A DNA stretch of 57,362 bases from a virus. Under the pieces are notes generated by a model that made no database searches, had not been told where the DNA came from, and saw only the letters and a list, made by a program, of their open reading frames with translations. The stretch spans positions 1-57,362 of IMG/VR virus record IMGVR_UViG_3300030522_000007. One strand, given 5' to 3'. The position numbers and the translations under genes were made by a program. This document shows positions 21,992 to 29,979 of this stretch, in pieces. Positions within the stretch are counted from its first letter, which is position 1. Every line of letters starts with the position of its first letter.

Positions 21992-22308
21992 GGGAACGCA
22001 TCCTGCAGCGCTTTGATGACAAGTTGGTCCGCGGACAGGTGCAGCAACTTCGGGTTGTCGGCGAGGTACTTGGACACAATGGCGTCGAGTTGTCCTGCCG
22101 TGACTCCATCCGGCGTGCAGAACGAGCCGTTCCATGCGTCGTGAACGCCCATCACGTAGCCTAAGCCGACCTGGTATCGGGAGCCAGTTTTCTTCGCCAG
22201 CCTGTCTTTTAGTTCGTTGCCGTCTACAAAGTAACCTATCGAGGCCGCATACGCACTCGTCAAAACGAACCAGAGTAGCGCGAGGATGGCCTTCTGAAAC
22301 GCACTCAT
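21976..22308 (-). CDS. Rap1a/Tai-like secreted protein
   Basis: A protein of 110 residues. Signal peptide MSAFQKAILALLWFVLTSAY with cleavage after AYA. The mature part has the Rap1a/Tai pattern: GYVMGVHDAWNGSFCTPDGV, then QLDAIVSKYLADNPK, and ends DAFPCPRK, with the two conserved cysteines. Named members are periplasmic immunity proteins against T6SS amidases, but many phage members have no known target. It is translated with the secreted HNH gene downstream, which hints at a paired function. Confidence 0.75.
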   Translation of the reverse strand: MSAFQKAILALLWFVLTSAYAASIGYFVDGNELKDRLAKKTGSRYQVGLGYVMGVHDAWNGSFCTPDGVTAGQLDAIVSKYLADNPKLLHLSADQLVIKALQDAFPCPRK

Positions 22309-22327
22309 CGCGTGCGGGGGGCGACGT

Positions 22328-22603
22328 TCATGGCTCCCATCCTTGAGGCGTCTGCCCGCGAGCCAGTAGGCCAAGCGCATCATGCAGATCGGCGACCACA
22401 CCACGGGCCCAGATCGGGCTGCGGTACATCTCACCGGTCGCGTTTGTGAAGCACCGACGCCCGTCGGCGCCGACGACCATAGCCGCGAACGCCAAGCCCC
22501 GCAGTGGCGACCGTCTCCGCCTTGCCATCTCAAGAAGCTGCTCAAGAGCCTCCACCGTTTCCCGACTTACTCTGTCGGATACCAAGGTGACTGGGGACTT
22601 CAC
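22328..22603 (-). CDS. Small phage protein following the repressor
   Basis: A protein of 91 residues with a GTG start at 22603 overlapping the repressor stop (GTGA), so it is expressed with the repressor in the lysogen. The N-terminal helix (VSRETVEALEQLLEMARRRR) is followed by FAAMVVGADGRRCFTNATGE. Similar small proteins occur in other Burkholderiales prophages, function unknown. Confidence 0.65.
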   Translation of the reverse strand: MKSPVTLVSDRVSRETVEALEQLLEMARRRRSPLRGLAFAAMVVGADGRRCFTNATGEMYRSPIWARGVVADLHDALGLLARGQTPQGWEP

Positions 22604-23152
22604 TTGCCTTCGCCTTTCTTGCGCGTCGCCGCTGGCCGGCTTGACTGTTTGTGGTCGATGAAAGTCGTCTCTGGGGGGTCGCGGCGGGCGCGCCCATAGG
22701 CGCTTTCGTCTGGCGTCGCTTCGGCCGGCGCTGGCGTTGTTGGGACTGATGTCAGGGTGGGGCGTGCGCGCGATTGATCGTTGATGGCGTTGGCCATTGC
22801 GCCTTGCGCGAATGCGCGGGCCGTCCCATCCAGCCTGTAATAGGCCGTTCGGTCAACCAGGGGCAGCGGCCAGGCGGTGTTGTCCACCGTCAGACCGGGC
22901 GGTTGCCGAACGTTGACTTCCGGCACAAGCAACTGCCAGGGCTGCAGCCTGAACTTCTCGGCCAGCTCCTGCACAAGATCCAGGCCGATGCTGGGTCTTG
23001 CCCGCGAGAACGCGTTGCGCGTTGCCTTGGGCGATGCCTATGCCGGTCAACTTGGACACGCCACTCTGCCCGGCAGGCAGCGGCCCTCCGTTGTCGCGCT
23101 CTATGAGCGCGCGCACGTTGGCGGCGACGGTCGCCTTCAGTTCCTTGGTCAT
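22600..23152 (-). pseudogene. Prophage repressor (XRE/CI-like), split by a +1 frameshift
   Basis: The ATG at 23152 opens a frame with an HTH-type N terminus (MTKELKATVAANVRALIE; GIAQGNAQRVLAGKT). At 22993-22996 the natural continuation SIGLDLVQELAEKFRLQPWQ is found one frame over. Dropping one C from the ACCC run (minus strand) gives a single 183-residue repressor ending at 22600, whose stop is coupled to the next gene. As it stands the product would stay in the wrong frame. It may be a real clear-plaque-type mutation, a sequencing error in a short C run, or less likely programmed frameshifting. Confidence 0.75.
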
Positions 23153-23213
23153 CCGAATACGGTAAGCGTGGCGTAACACCGAATCCGGTTGACTGCTACT
23201 TACCGAATCGGGT
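23152..23213. promoter_or_regulatory. Right operators (three ACCG-N4-CGGT palindromes)
   Basis: TCCGAATACGGT (23152-23163, on the repressor start codon), ACCGAATCCGGT (23178-23189) and ACCGAATCGGGT (23202-23213). Centres are 26 and 24 bases apart, about the same helical face. The middle and right sites cover the PR -35 and abut its -10; the left site could let the repressor control its own gene. Confidence 0.7.
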
Positions 23214-23218
23214 AGGCT
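23189..23218 (+). promoter_or_regulatory. PR: rightward early promoter
   Basis: TTGACT (23189-23194), an 18-base spacer, TAGGCT (23213-23218). The expected transcription start is within a base or two of the ATG at 23226, so the first mRNA may be leaderless. Same geometry as PL. Confidence 0.7.
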
Positions 23219-23225
23219 ACGGCGC

Positions 23226-23435
23226 ATGGAACTCGACATCCCAAGCGCGGAGCAAGTCCGCGCGGAACTTGCCCCGCTGTCACTCAAGCAGCTGGACAAG
23301 CTCGCCGAACTCTCAAAGGTGCCAGCGACCACGATTTACAAGATCAAGAGGGGTGAAACGGCGAACCCGGGCGTCGAAACGCTGCGGAAATTCCTGCCAC
23401 ACATCAGAGCCGCTTTGAAGGCGGTCGCCGCATGA
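23226..23435 (+). CDS. Cro-like HTH protein
   Basis: A protein of 69 residues. The helix-turn-helix is LKQLDKLAELSKVPATTIYK followed by IKRGETANPGVETLRKFLPH, the pattern of small XRE-type repressors. It is the first gene from PR, with no leader and no ribosome-binding site, which suits a leaderless message. As the counterpart of the divergent repressor it probably acts like Cro, binding the same operators. Its stop overlaps the next start. Confidence 0.8.
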   Translation: MELDIPSAEQVRAELAPLSLKQLDKLAELSKVPATTIYKIKRGETANPGVETLRKFLPHIRAALKAVAA

Positions 23436-23728
23436 CCCGCGCCAAGAACGCCCTGTACTTTGCCCTTGGCATGGCCGCAGCCGTGTGCCTTACTGGCCGC
23501 GCGCAGTTCGAATGGCGTGACGTAGCGCGCCTGGACAGCGGCGCTGTCTGGAGCATCAGGCTGGGCACCGTCGCCGCTGTGAACGTGGGCGGCAAGCCCT
23601 CGATCACGGCCGTGGCCCGGCACAAGCTGGGCGAGGCCGAGACGACGTACCGGGTGGTGGTGCCGGTAGCCCACTGCGGCCTACCGCGGGGCGACGTTCC
23701 GGACTTGACTCCGGAGAGCGTGGAATGA
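23432..23728 (+). CDS. Small exported or membrane-anchored protein
   Basis: A protein of 98 residues with an N-terminal signal or anchor (NALYFALGMAAAVCLTG) and a beta-rich remainder (AVWSIRLGTVAAVNVGG; TTYRVVVPVAHCGLP). The ATG overlaps the upstream stop, and its own stop overlaps the next ATG (23725). Expressed at once from PR; possible membrane or periplasmic early function, unknown. Confidence 0.65.
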   Translation: MTRAKNALYFALGMAAAVCLTGRAQFEWRDVARLDSGAVWSIRLGTVAAVNVGGKPSITAVARHKLGEAETTYRVVVPVAHCGLPRGDVPDLTPESVE

Positions 23729-24021
23729 AGCGGACTCGCCCCACAGAACTGACCTCGGCGCCCGCAGCCGGAGCCGAGTTCGACTTCTCGGGCCTCACCC
23801 CCGCTCAATCACTCCTGATGACGTTCGGCGGCTGGAGCCCAGGCGCCGGCAGCCGCAAGCAGCCCTTGCCGTCCACCGCGCGAGCGCTGGTGCAGCGCGG
23901 GCTTTTGGTCGAGCGCGACATCCTGTTTGCGGGGGTGGTGATCAAGACCTATGAGGCGCCGGTCGCAATTCATCGGGCCTGGTGCGAATGGTGTTCGGCG
24001 CAGGAAGGCGCAAAGGCATGA
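23725..24021 (+). CDS. Small early phage protein, unknown
   Basis: A protein of 98 residues, coupled at both ends by ATGA overlaps. The middle (PSTARALVQRGLLVERDILF) looks like the recognition part of a winged helix, and the end has a CEWCSAQ pair of cysteines. It may be a small regulator, but no family is recognised. It directly precedes the DNA methyltransferase. Confidence 0.6.
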   Translation: MKRTRPTELTSAPAAGAEFDFSGLTPAQSLLMTFGGWSPGAGSRKQPLPSTARALVQRGLLVERDILFAGVVIKTYEAPVAIHRAWCEWCSAQEGAKA

Positions 24022-25823
24022 GCGCCCGCCAGTTCATCTTGCCACTGGCCGCCGGCCTGATCGTCGACTTGTTCGCTGGCGGCGGCGGCATGTCCGAGGC
24101 ATTCCAGCAGGCGCTGGGCCGGCACGTCGATATCTCAGCCAACCACAACGACGACGCTTGCAGCATGCACGCAGTCAACCACCCGCAGACGAAGCACTAC
24201 ATCGCGGACGTGTTCGAGGTGTGCCCGAGGTTGACCACGCACGGCGTGCCGGTGTGGTGGCTGCACTTGTCGCCCGACTGCACCCATCACAGCCAAGCCC
24301 GTGGCGGGCAGCCGCGCGATGAACGCATCCGTGGGCTGTCCTGGGTGGCGATCCGTTGGGCCGGCCAGGTGGGGCCCGACGTTATCTCGCTTGAGAACGT
24401 CAAGCAGATCACCCAGTGGGGCCCGCTCATCGCCAAGCGCGACGCGGCGACTGGCCGCGTGGTCAAGCTCGACGGAACGGTGGCCGAGCCAGGTGAGCAC
24501 GTGCCGCGACGCCGGCAGTTCCTGGTGCCCGACATCAAGCGGGCCGGCGAAACGTGGCGCCGCTTTGTGTTCATCCTGGAGAGCCTGGGCTACGTGGTGG
24601 AAACCAAGGTTCTCTGCGCCGCCGACTTCGGCGCGCCCACCACGCGCGAACGCCTGTTCATGGTGGCCCGCCGCGACGGCAATCCGATCTGCTGGCCCGA
24701 GCCGACCCACTTCAAGGACCCGAAGAAGGGCCAACAGCGGTGGCGTGCCGCTGCCGAATGCATCGACTGGTCCATCCCCGGCCGCTCGATCTTCGACCGT
24801 CCGAAGCCACTGGCCGAAGCCACGCTGCGCCGGGTGGCGCACGGCATGAAGCGTTACGTGCTCGACAGCGGCGACCCGTTCATCGTGCCCGTGACCCACA
24901 GCGGCGGCATCCGCGTGCACGACATCAACGACCCGCTGCGAACCATCACCACCGCCCAGCGCGGCGAGTTCATGGTGGCCGCACCTGTCATGGTGCAGGC
25001 TGGGCACGGCCATGGCAAGCCAGGCGCTCGCCGCTGGAGCTACGGTGCGACCGACATCGAGCAGCCGGTGGGCACGATCACCGCCAGCGCTGGCGGCCAC
25101 GCCCTGGCGGCGGCCACGCTTGTGCAGGTGGGCTACGGCGAGCGCGAAGGCCAGGCGCCCCGGGCGCTCGACCTGGGCCTGCCGCTCGGCACGGTGGTGG
25201 CTGGCGGCGGAAAGCATGGCGCGGTGACAGCCTTCATGGCCCAGGCCAACGCCGGCTTCAACACCACGCCGGGCCACGACATCCGCCGGCCGCTGACGAC
25301 GGTGACGAACACCGGCAGCCAGCAGCAGCTGGTCACCGCTCACCTCGCGCACCTGCGCGGCAACTGCGATGCGCGGGATCTGCGCGAGCCGCTGCGCACG
25401 GTCAGCGCTGAGGGCCAACACCACGGTCTGCTTGAGTACACGCTCAGCAAGGAACACGAGGACGGTGCGCTGCGCTGCGCGGCGTTCCTGATCCGCTACT
25501 ACGGCGATGGCGGCCAGTGGAGCGATCTGCGCGACCCGATGGCCACGATCACCACGAAGGACCGGCTTGCGCTGGTCACGGTGTGGCTCAAGGGCGAGCC
25601 ATGGGTGGTGGTGGACATCTGCCTGCGCATGCTCACACCGCGCGAGCTCTACAACGCGAACAGTTTCCCCGCCGGCTACGTCATTGACCGCGGACACGAC
25701 GGGCGCGTGTTCACGAAAGAGAAGCAGGTGCGCATGTGCGGCAACAGCGTGCCGCCACTGCTGGGGGCCGCCCTCATCCGCGCCAACGACACCGAAGGCC
25801 TGGCACTGAAAGCCGCAGCATGA
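24018..25823 (+). CDS. DNA (cytosine-5) methyltransferase
   Basis: A protein of 601 residues; the ATG at 24018 overlaps the previous stop. It has motif I DLFAGGGGMSEAF, the catalytic Cys in SPDCTHHS (the phage variant of PPCQ), motif VI ENVKQI, motif VIII TTRERLFMVARR and motif X GNSVPPLLGAAL. The target-recognition region (about 300-510) holds six repeats of the form D(I/L)xxPxxT(I/V). It methylates phage DNA, probably to evade host restriction. Full-length with all motifs, so likely active. Confidence 0.92.
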   Translation: MSARQFILPLAAGLIVDLFAGGGGMSEAFQQALGRHVDISANHNDDACSMHAVNHPQTKHYIADVFEVCPRLTTHGVPVWWLHLSPDCTHHSQARGGQPRDERIRGLSWVAIRWAGQVGPDVISLENVKQITQWGPLIAKRDAATGRVVKLDGTVAEPGEHVPRRRQFLVPDIKRAGETWRRFVFILESLGYVVETKVLCAADFGAPTTRERLFMVARRDGNPICWPEPTHFKDPKKGQQRWRAAAECIDWSIPGRSIFDRPKPLAEATLRRVAHGMKRYVLDSGDPFIVPVTHSGGIRVHDINDPLRTITTAQRGEFMVAAPVMVQAGHGHGKPGARRWSYGATDIEQPVGTITASAGGHALAAATLVQVGYGEREGQAPRALDLGLPLGTVVAGGGKHGAVTAFMAQANAGFNTTPGHDIRRPLTTVTNTGSQQQLVTAHLAHLRGNCDARDLREPLRTVSAEGQHHGLLEYTLSKEHEDGALRCAAFLIRYYGDGGQWSDLRDPMATITTKDRLALVTVWLKGEPWVVVDICLRMLTPRELYNANSFPAGYVIDRGHDGRVFTKEKQVRMCGNSVPPLLGAALIRANDTEGLALKAAA

Positions 25824-26221
25824 GCGTCGCTCCATCCATCCGCCTCGTTGCCTTCGAAGACCGCCAAGCGCAGTTCGTGTTCGTGGCGGTGCCAAATGAG
25901 CGCGGCCGCTACCTGCGCACCGACCGCAGCGTGGTGCTGGTGGGCTGCACTCTGTGCAAGGCCATCAAGGGCGAGCCCTGCCGCAACCGTGACTGGCACT
26001 ACAACGCCGGCACGCACGCATGGCGGCGCAGTTCGGCGATGGCCCTGTCACGGGAAGAGCGTGGTGGTTGCGATGACCTGATCGAGGCTGTCGATCTGCA
26101 CGCGCCGGAGCCGACCGCGCCGGCGTTCCCGCCGGACACGCCGCTGCCTGAAATCGAGATCCTGATCCGGCCCAAGATTTTGGGCTGCATCACGCTCTGT
26201 GAGCCGAGGCCGGTGGCATGA
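25820..26221 (+). CDS. Small phage protein with cysteine cluster
   Basis: A protein of 133 residues, ATGA overlap with the methyltransferase stop. It has a possible zinc site CTLCKAIKGEPCRN and an HYNAGTHAW segment, and ends in an acidic Pro-rich linker plus EIEILIRPKILGCITL. Its stop overlaps the next ATG. Unknown function; its position suggests an accessory to methylation or replication. Confidence 0.65.
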   Translation: MSVAPSIRLVAFEDRQAQFVFVAVPNERGRYLRTDRSVVLVGCTLCKAIKGEPCRNRDWHYNAGTHAWRRSSAMALSREERGGCDDLIEAVDLHAPEPTAPAFPPDTPLPEIEILIRPKILGCITLCEPRPVA

Positions 26222-26490
26222 GCCAAGCCCCCCACATCAACCGCACCGGCCACCAACGCCGCGCCAAGTCCGCGCCGGCCGCCGAAGTGGTGCGCCGGCC
26301 CGGCTACTTCACCGAGCCCGTGCGCGCATGGTGGCCGGACTTCAAGAGCCAGCTCGCGCCCATTTTCACCAAGCGGGCTACAGCAGCGCAATGCAGGGCT
26401 GCAGACGGGCATGCGTCGATACCTCTGAACCTGCCGGGCGCGGAGCGGTACACGAACCGCGGGCCTGGGGATTTGAAGGGTGGAGCGTGA
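26218..26490 (+). CDS. Small basic phage protein, unknown
   Basis: A protein of 90 residues, basic N terminus (HINRTGHQRRAKSAP) then a Trp-rich stretch (VRAWWPDFKSQLAPIFTKR). Coupled upstream (ATGA) and downstream (GTGA at 26487). Not recognised; possibly DNA-binding from its charge. Confidence 0.55.
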   Translation: MSQAPHINRTGHQRRAKSAPAAEVVRRPGYFTEPVRAWWPDFKSQLAPIFTKRATAAQCRAADGHASIPLNLPGAERYTNRGPGDLKGGA

Positions 26491-27554
26491 CTGAACCGCT
26501 GGCCCCGCCGTATCCAGCCGACACCCGTGCGAAGGGGTGGCGGTTTGAACTGGACTACGAAAAGATCGAGCAGTCCGACACATGGGGCCTGGCCGGCGAC
26601 ATCCCCATGGCGCAGCACGCGCTCCTGATGATGTGGCTTGTGGCGTGGCGTCAGGTGCCGTGTGGCTCGCTGCCGGCGGACGACAACCTGATCCGCGCGC
26701 ACTGCCGCATTCCGCCTGCAATCTGGCCGAAGGTTCGCAGCGTGCTCATGCGCGGCTGGTGGCTCGCCGACGACGGGCGCATGTACCACGACACGCTCGT
26801 GCAGAGAGTGCGCGAAATGATCGAGCACCGCGGCGGCGAAGCGTCGCGCAAGAAGTTGTTCGACGAGAAGTTCTACGCGATCCGCGCCCGCGATGGCGGG
26901 GCCTGCGTGTATTGCGGCGCCACGAAGTACCTATCTCTCGATCACCTCGTTGCGCGGTCGCGGGGCGGCGGGGGCGATGACTCCAACCTCGTCACGGCCT
27001 GTCGTTCGTGCAACTCGCGCAAGGGTGCCCGCACGCCGGACGAGGCCGGAATGACGTTCATCAATTCGGCCGCACGCAGTCTGTGGTTGTCGATCCGCGG
27101 AATGTATTTGAACGGCTTCGTAACGCGTGACAAAGACTGTACGAACAACAACAAAGACACCGGAACCGGAACCGGAACCACTTCTACACCTTCGGTGCAG
27201 AAGACAGCGCGCAAGCGCGCCGCCCCAGAAGGCCCGCCATGCCCCGACGACGTGGACCCGGGCGTTTGGACGGACTGGCTGGCGCATCGGAGGGCGAAGA
27301 AGGCCACCGTGACGGCCACCGTGATCGACGGCGCCCGCGCCGAGGCCGCCAAGGCTGGCATTTCGTTCGAGGCGTTTCTCCGCATCTGGTGCCGCCGTGG
27401 CACCCAGGGCCTGGAGGCTGCTTGGCTTTCAGCCGACGAGCGGCGCGGCGCCACCGTGGTGCCGATCAACAAGCAGGAAGCGCTGGAGAAGCGCAACAGG
27501 GCCGTCGGCGACGAATGGCTCAGGCAACAGGAGGCCGCAGATGCGACCCGATGA
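26487..27554 (+). CDS. Replication-type protein (DUF1376-like) with internal HNH domain
   Basis: A protein of 355 residues; the GTG at 26487 overlaps the upstream stop. Residues 15-110 (DIPMAQHALLMMWLVAWRQV, WWLADDGRMYHDTLVQRV) resemble the winged-helix DUF1376 domain of phage replication proteins. Residues about 138-181 are an HNH nuclease with paired CxxC (CVYCGATKYLSLDHLVARSR, CRSCNSRKG). The C-terminal part is helical (TDWLAHRRAKKATVTATVI) and common in replication initiators. It probably starts or licenses phage DNA replication; the nuclease could nick the origin or be a homing graft. Confidence 0.72.
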   Translation: MTEPLAPPYPADTRAKGWRFELDYEKIEQSDTWGLAGDIPMAQHALLMMWLVAWRQVPCGSLPADDNLIRAHCRIPPAIWPKVRSVLMRGWWLADDGRMYHDTLVQRVREMIEHRGGEASRKKLFDEKFYAIRARDGGACVYCGATKYLSLDHLVARSRGGGGDDSNLVTACRSCNSRKGARTPDEAGMTFINSAARSLWLSIRGMYLNGFVTRDKDCTNNNKDTGTGTGTTSTPSVQKTARKRAAPEGPPCPDDVDPGVWTDWLAHRRAKKATVTATVIDGARAEAAKAGISFEAFLRIWCRRGTQGLEAAWLSADERRGATVVPINKQEALEKRNRAVGDEWLRQQEAADATR

Positions 27555-28119
27555 CAAGGCCGAGTTTCGGCAACTCATGGCCGACGCGATGGCGTTCTAC
27601 CGGCAAGACGTGAGCGTGTTCGCGCTGTCGGTGTGGTGGCAGGCCTGCGAGCGCTTCGACATGGAGCAGGTGCGCAAGGCGCTGACGGCGCACGCCATGG
27701 ACCCCGAGCGCGGCCAGTTTCCGCCGAAGCCCGCCGACATCGTGCGCCAACTGCAAGGCACGCACGCCGACCGCAGCCTGCTCGCATGGGGCAAGGTCCA
27801 CGACGCCATGCAGCGCATCGGGGCCTACGAGTCGGTGGACTTCGGCGACAACGCCACGCACGGGGCCATCATGGACATGGGCGGGTGGACAGTGCTGTGC
27901 CGATCCACCGTGGACGAACTGCCTTTCTTGCAGAAGCGGTTCTGCGATGCCCACCGGGTGTACTCGCAACGTGGCGCCGCGCAAGCGCCGATGGTGCTGA
28001 TCGGCGAATTCGAGGCGCAGAACCGGCTGGTAGGGAAGATGGTCGCGCCCCCGGTCGTGCTGGGTGTGCGGGTGGTGGCTTCAGAGCGAATTGCGGCCAC
28101 CGAAGGAGCCCCTGCATGA
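27541..28119 (+). CDS. DUF6475-like replication accessory protein
   Basis: A protein of 192 residues; the ATG at 27541 overlaps the upstream gene by 14 bases. The pattern VFALSVWWQACERFDMEQVR, FPPKPADIVRQLQG, then GGWTVLCRSTVDELPFLQKR fits the DUF6475 group that follows replication initiators in Burkholderiales phages. It may load the host helicase, as the equivalent position does in lambda-like phages; that is inference. Confidence 0.7.
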   Translation: MRPDDKAEFRQLMADAMAFYRQDVSVFALSVWWQACERFDMEQVRKALTAHAMDPERGQFPPKPADIVRQLQGTHADRSLLAWGKVHDAMQRIGAYESVDFGDNATHGAIMDMGGWTVLCRSTVDELPFLQKRFCDAHRVYSQRGAAQAPMVLIGEFEAQNRLVGKMVAPPVVLGVRVVASERIAATEGAPA

Positions 28120-28316
28120 GCCGCGGCCCCTTGACCGACCCAGCCTATGTGCAGCAGCTGGTCGACCGCGCCAAGGCCGCGGTGCCGGCGCATGCCGATT
28201 CGCTGTCATGGGCCCGCGAATTGCGCCGGCGCGAGCTGCGCTGCGAGCGCTTGTCGAAGGCCCAGCGCGAGGCCTGGCGCGTCGCACTGAGGCGTGAACT
28301 GGAGAGCACCCCTTGA
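28116..28316 (+). CDS. Small basic helical protein, unknown
   Basis: A protein of 66 residues, Arg-rich helices (LSWARELRRRELRCERLSKA). ATGA overlap upstream; the stop overlaps a TTG start. Probably nucleic-acid binding from its charge, otherwise unknown. Confidence 0.6.
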   Translation: MSRGPLTDPAYVQQLVDRAKAAVPAHADSLSWARELRRRELRCERLSKAQREAWRVALRRELESTP

Positions 28317-28582
28317 CCCACGACCGATCCGAGCGCGTTCCACTGCCCGCCAGCGAATCGCGGTGCGAGCCGCAGCGGCCGTGCGTGGTGCGCGCGCGCT
28401 GCGCCCGCTACCAAGCCGCGCTGCTGCAGGGCGGCAGGCTCGAAGACTTCACCACGGGGGACAACCTGCGCGACCAGATAGGCGGCACGGCGCAGTGCCC
28501 TGGCTACGTGGACACGGCCAGCCTGCGCAAGGCACACGCGCCGGCGCCGAGCCCGAAGCCACCGATGCGGGGGTTGGGCTGA
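28313..28582 (+). CDS. Small cysteine-containing protein, unknown
   Basis: A protein of 89 residues with a TTG start at 28313 overlapping the previous stop (TTGA). Four cysteines (CEPQRPCVVRARCARY) could bind metal. The C terminus is Pro-rich. Its stop shares a base with the next ATG. The rare start lowers confidence. Confidence 0.55.
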   Translation: MTHDRSERVPLPASESRCEPQRPCVVRARCARYQAALLQGGRLEDFTTGDNLRDQIGGTAQCPGYVDTASLRKAHAPAPSPKPPMRGLG

Positions 28583-29103
28583 TGGCTGAGATCACGCTTG
28601 TGCGCCAGCAGGCGGCCGAGATCCCGGAGGCCGAGCGCGAGATCGCGCGCCGGGTGCTGTTCGGGGCCATCGACGGCCTGGGCGACCGCGGGCGCAAGCA
28701 GTGGCGGCGGTTCATCGGCGGGCTCTTCAAACTTGAGCCTGGCGAGATGGTTGAGATACGCACGCACCGCGAGCGGCTTGGCTGGTATCACCGGAAGCAT
28801 ATGGCCTTGGAAAGCCGTGTGTTCGAGGCGCAAGAGAAGTTCGAAGACTTCGAAACGTTCCGCACCTGGATGAAGGTTGGCAGCGGCTTCGTGACGTGGC
28901 ACGCCGGTCCGAAGGGTGGCGTCATCCCGGTGCCCAAATCGATCAGCTACGCCAAGCTGGAACAGGGCGAAATGGAACAGGTGCACGCCGACATCATCGC
29001 CTTCCTGCGCACGGACCATGCAGCCAAGACGCTGTGGCCGAAGATGGCGCCAGCCTTGCGCGCGAATGCGATTGAACTGGTACTGGCGGAGTTCGATGAG
29101 TAG
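28582..29103 (+). CDS. DUF1367-like phage protein
   Basis: A protein of 173 residues starting ATG at 28582. The segment WYHRKHMALESRVFEAQEKF, then FRTWMKVGSGFVTW, is like the DUF1367 family found in the nin-type region of lambdoid phages. No enzymatic motif is known for it. It lies in the rightward early operon and overlaps the next gene by 8 bases. Confidence 0.65.
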   Translation: MAEITLVRQQAAEIPEAEREIARRVLFGAIDGLGDRGRKQWRRFIGGLFKLEPGEMVEIRTHRERLGWYHRKHMALESRVFEAQEKFEDFETFRTWMKVGSGFVTWHAGPKGGVIPVPKSISYAKLEQGEMEQVHADIIAFLRTDHAAKTLWPKMAPALRANAIELVLAEFDE

Positions 29104-29323
29104 CCCAACCACCACCAGACGCGTCGCGCGCCGTGTTTCAAAGACCGCCGCGATCCGGGCCTTCTTCGAAGCCAACCCTGGCGAGTACATGACCTATGAC
29201 GACATGGCCACGAAGTTCGGGCTGGCCCGCAACACTGTGATGAAAACGGAGGACAGGCTCAAGAGCGAGGGCCTGCTGCTGAGCGCGGTGCTGGTGTTCG
29301 TTGACCCGGAGAGACCGCGATGA
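29096..29323 (+). CDS. Winged-helix regulatory protein
   Basis: A protein of 75 residues, basic N terminus (TTTRRVARRVSKTAAIR) and a winged helix (YMTYDDMATKFGLARNTVMK, TEDRLKSEGLLL). Likely DNA-binding regulator within the early operon. ATGA overlap with the next gene. Confidence 0.65.
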   Translation: MSSPTTTRRVARRVSKTAAIRAFFEANPGEYMTYDDMATKFGLARNTVMKTEDRLKSEGLLLSAVLVFVDPERPR

Positions 29324-29979
29324 CCAACGATGCAACGGAGAACGACATGAGCCCAGCCGATGCGGCCGATCTGCCGGCGCTGCCTGAAGGCGAAGAAGCA
29401 ATGATGTTCATGGGCGGGACCGTCGTTTACAGCGCCAACCAAATGCACGCCTACGCCCGCGCAGCCATTGCCGCGGACCGGGCGCGAGGTGCTGATCCGA
29501 TGGCGTGGCATTGCTTTCACTGTGGCGAGGCATTCACCGACAAGGAGTCGGCGCAGATTCACTTCGGGCCGAGCGAGAACGATCAGCCGATCTGCCAAAT
29601 GGACGCGGAGTACATCCGCTGGTTGCTGGCTCAACACCGCCGCAACGTTGACGATGACAGCGAGGCGTTACGGACCGTGAGAAGTCTGGCCAACGAGCAT
29701 GAAACGCTGCGACGCCGCGCGGAGGAAATCGGCTACGCACGCGGGCTGGACGATGCCAAGAAGCATCCTGAACAACTCGGGCTCTACGCAGCCCCACCAG
29801 CGCCTGCTGCGGTAGCGCTGATGGATGAGCGCCTGCTTGAACTCGCGCGCCAGCACCTGGACAAGGGCCTGTCGTGGGCGCCTCACATCACGAGATGCAC
29901 GGACCTTGAAATCCGTGCGTTCGCCCGCGCCATCGAAGCCGCGCACGGAATCACGCCGCACCCGGAGAAGCCGACATGA
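29320..29979 (+). CDS. Phage protein with zinc-finger-like site
   Basis: A protein of 219 residues. Centre: WHCFHCGEAFTDKESAQIHF, a C2-type zinc knuckle followed by His, as in small DNA/RNA-binding phage proteins. N terminus acidic, C-terminal half helical (ALRTVRSLANEHETLRRRAE). Proteins with this layout are common cargo in Burkholderiales phages, unnamed. Coupled on both sides. Confidence 0.65.
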   Translation: MTNDATENDMSPADAADLPALPEGEEAMMFMGGTVVYSANQMHAYARAAIAADRARGADPMAWHCFHCGEAFTDKESAQIHFGPSENDQPICQMDAEYIRWLLAQHRRNVDDDSEALRTVRSLANEHETLRRRAEEIGYARGLDDAKKHPEQLGLYAAPPAPAAVALMDERLLELARQHLDKGLSWAPHITRCTDLEIRAFARAIEAAHGITPHPEKPT

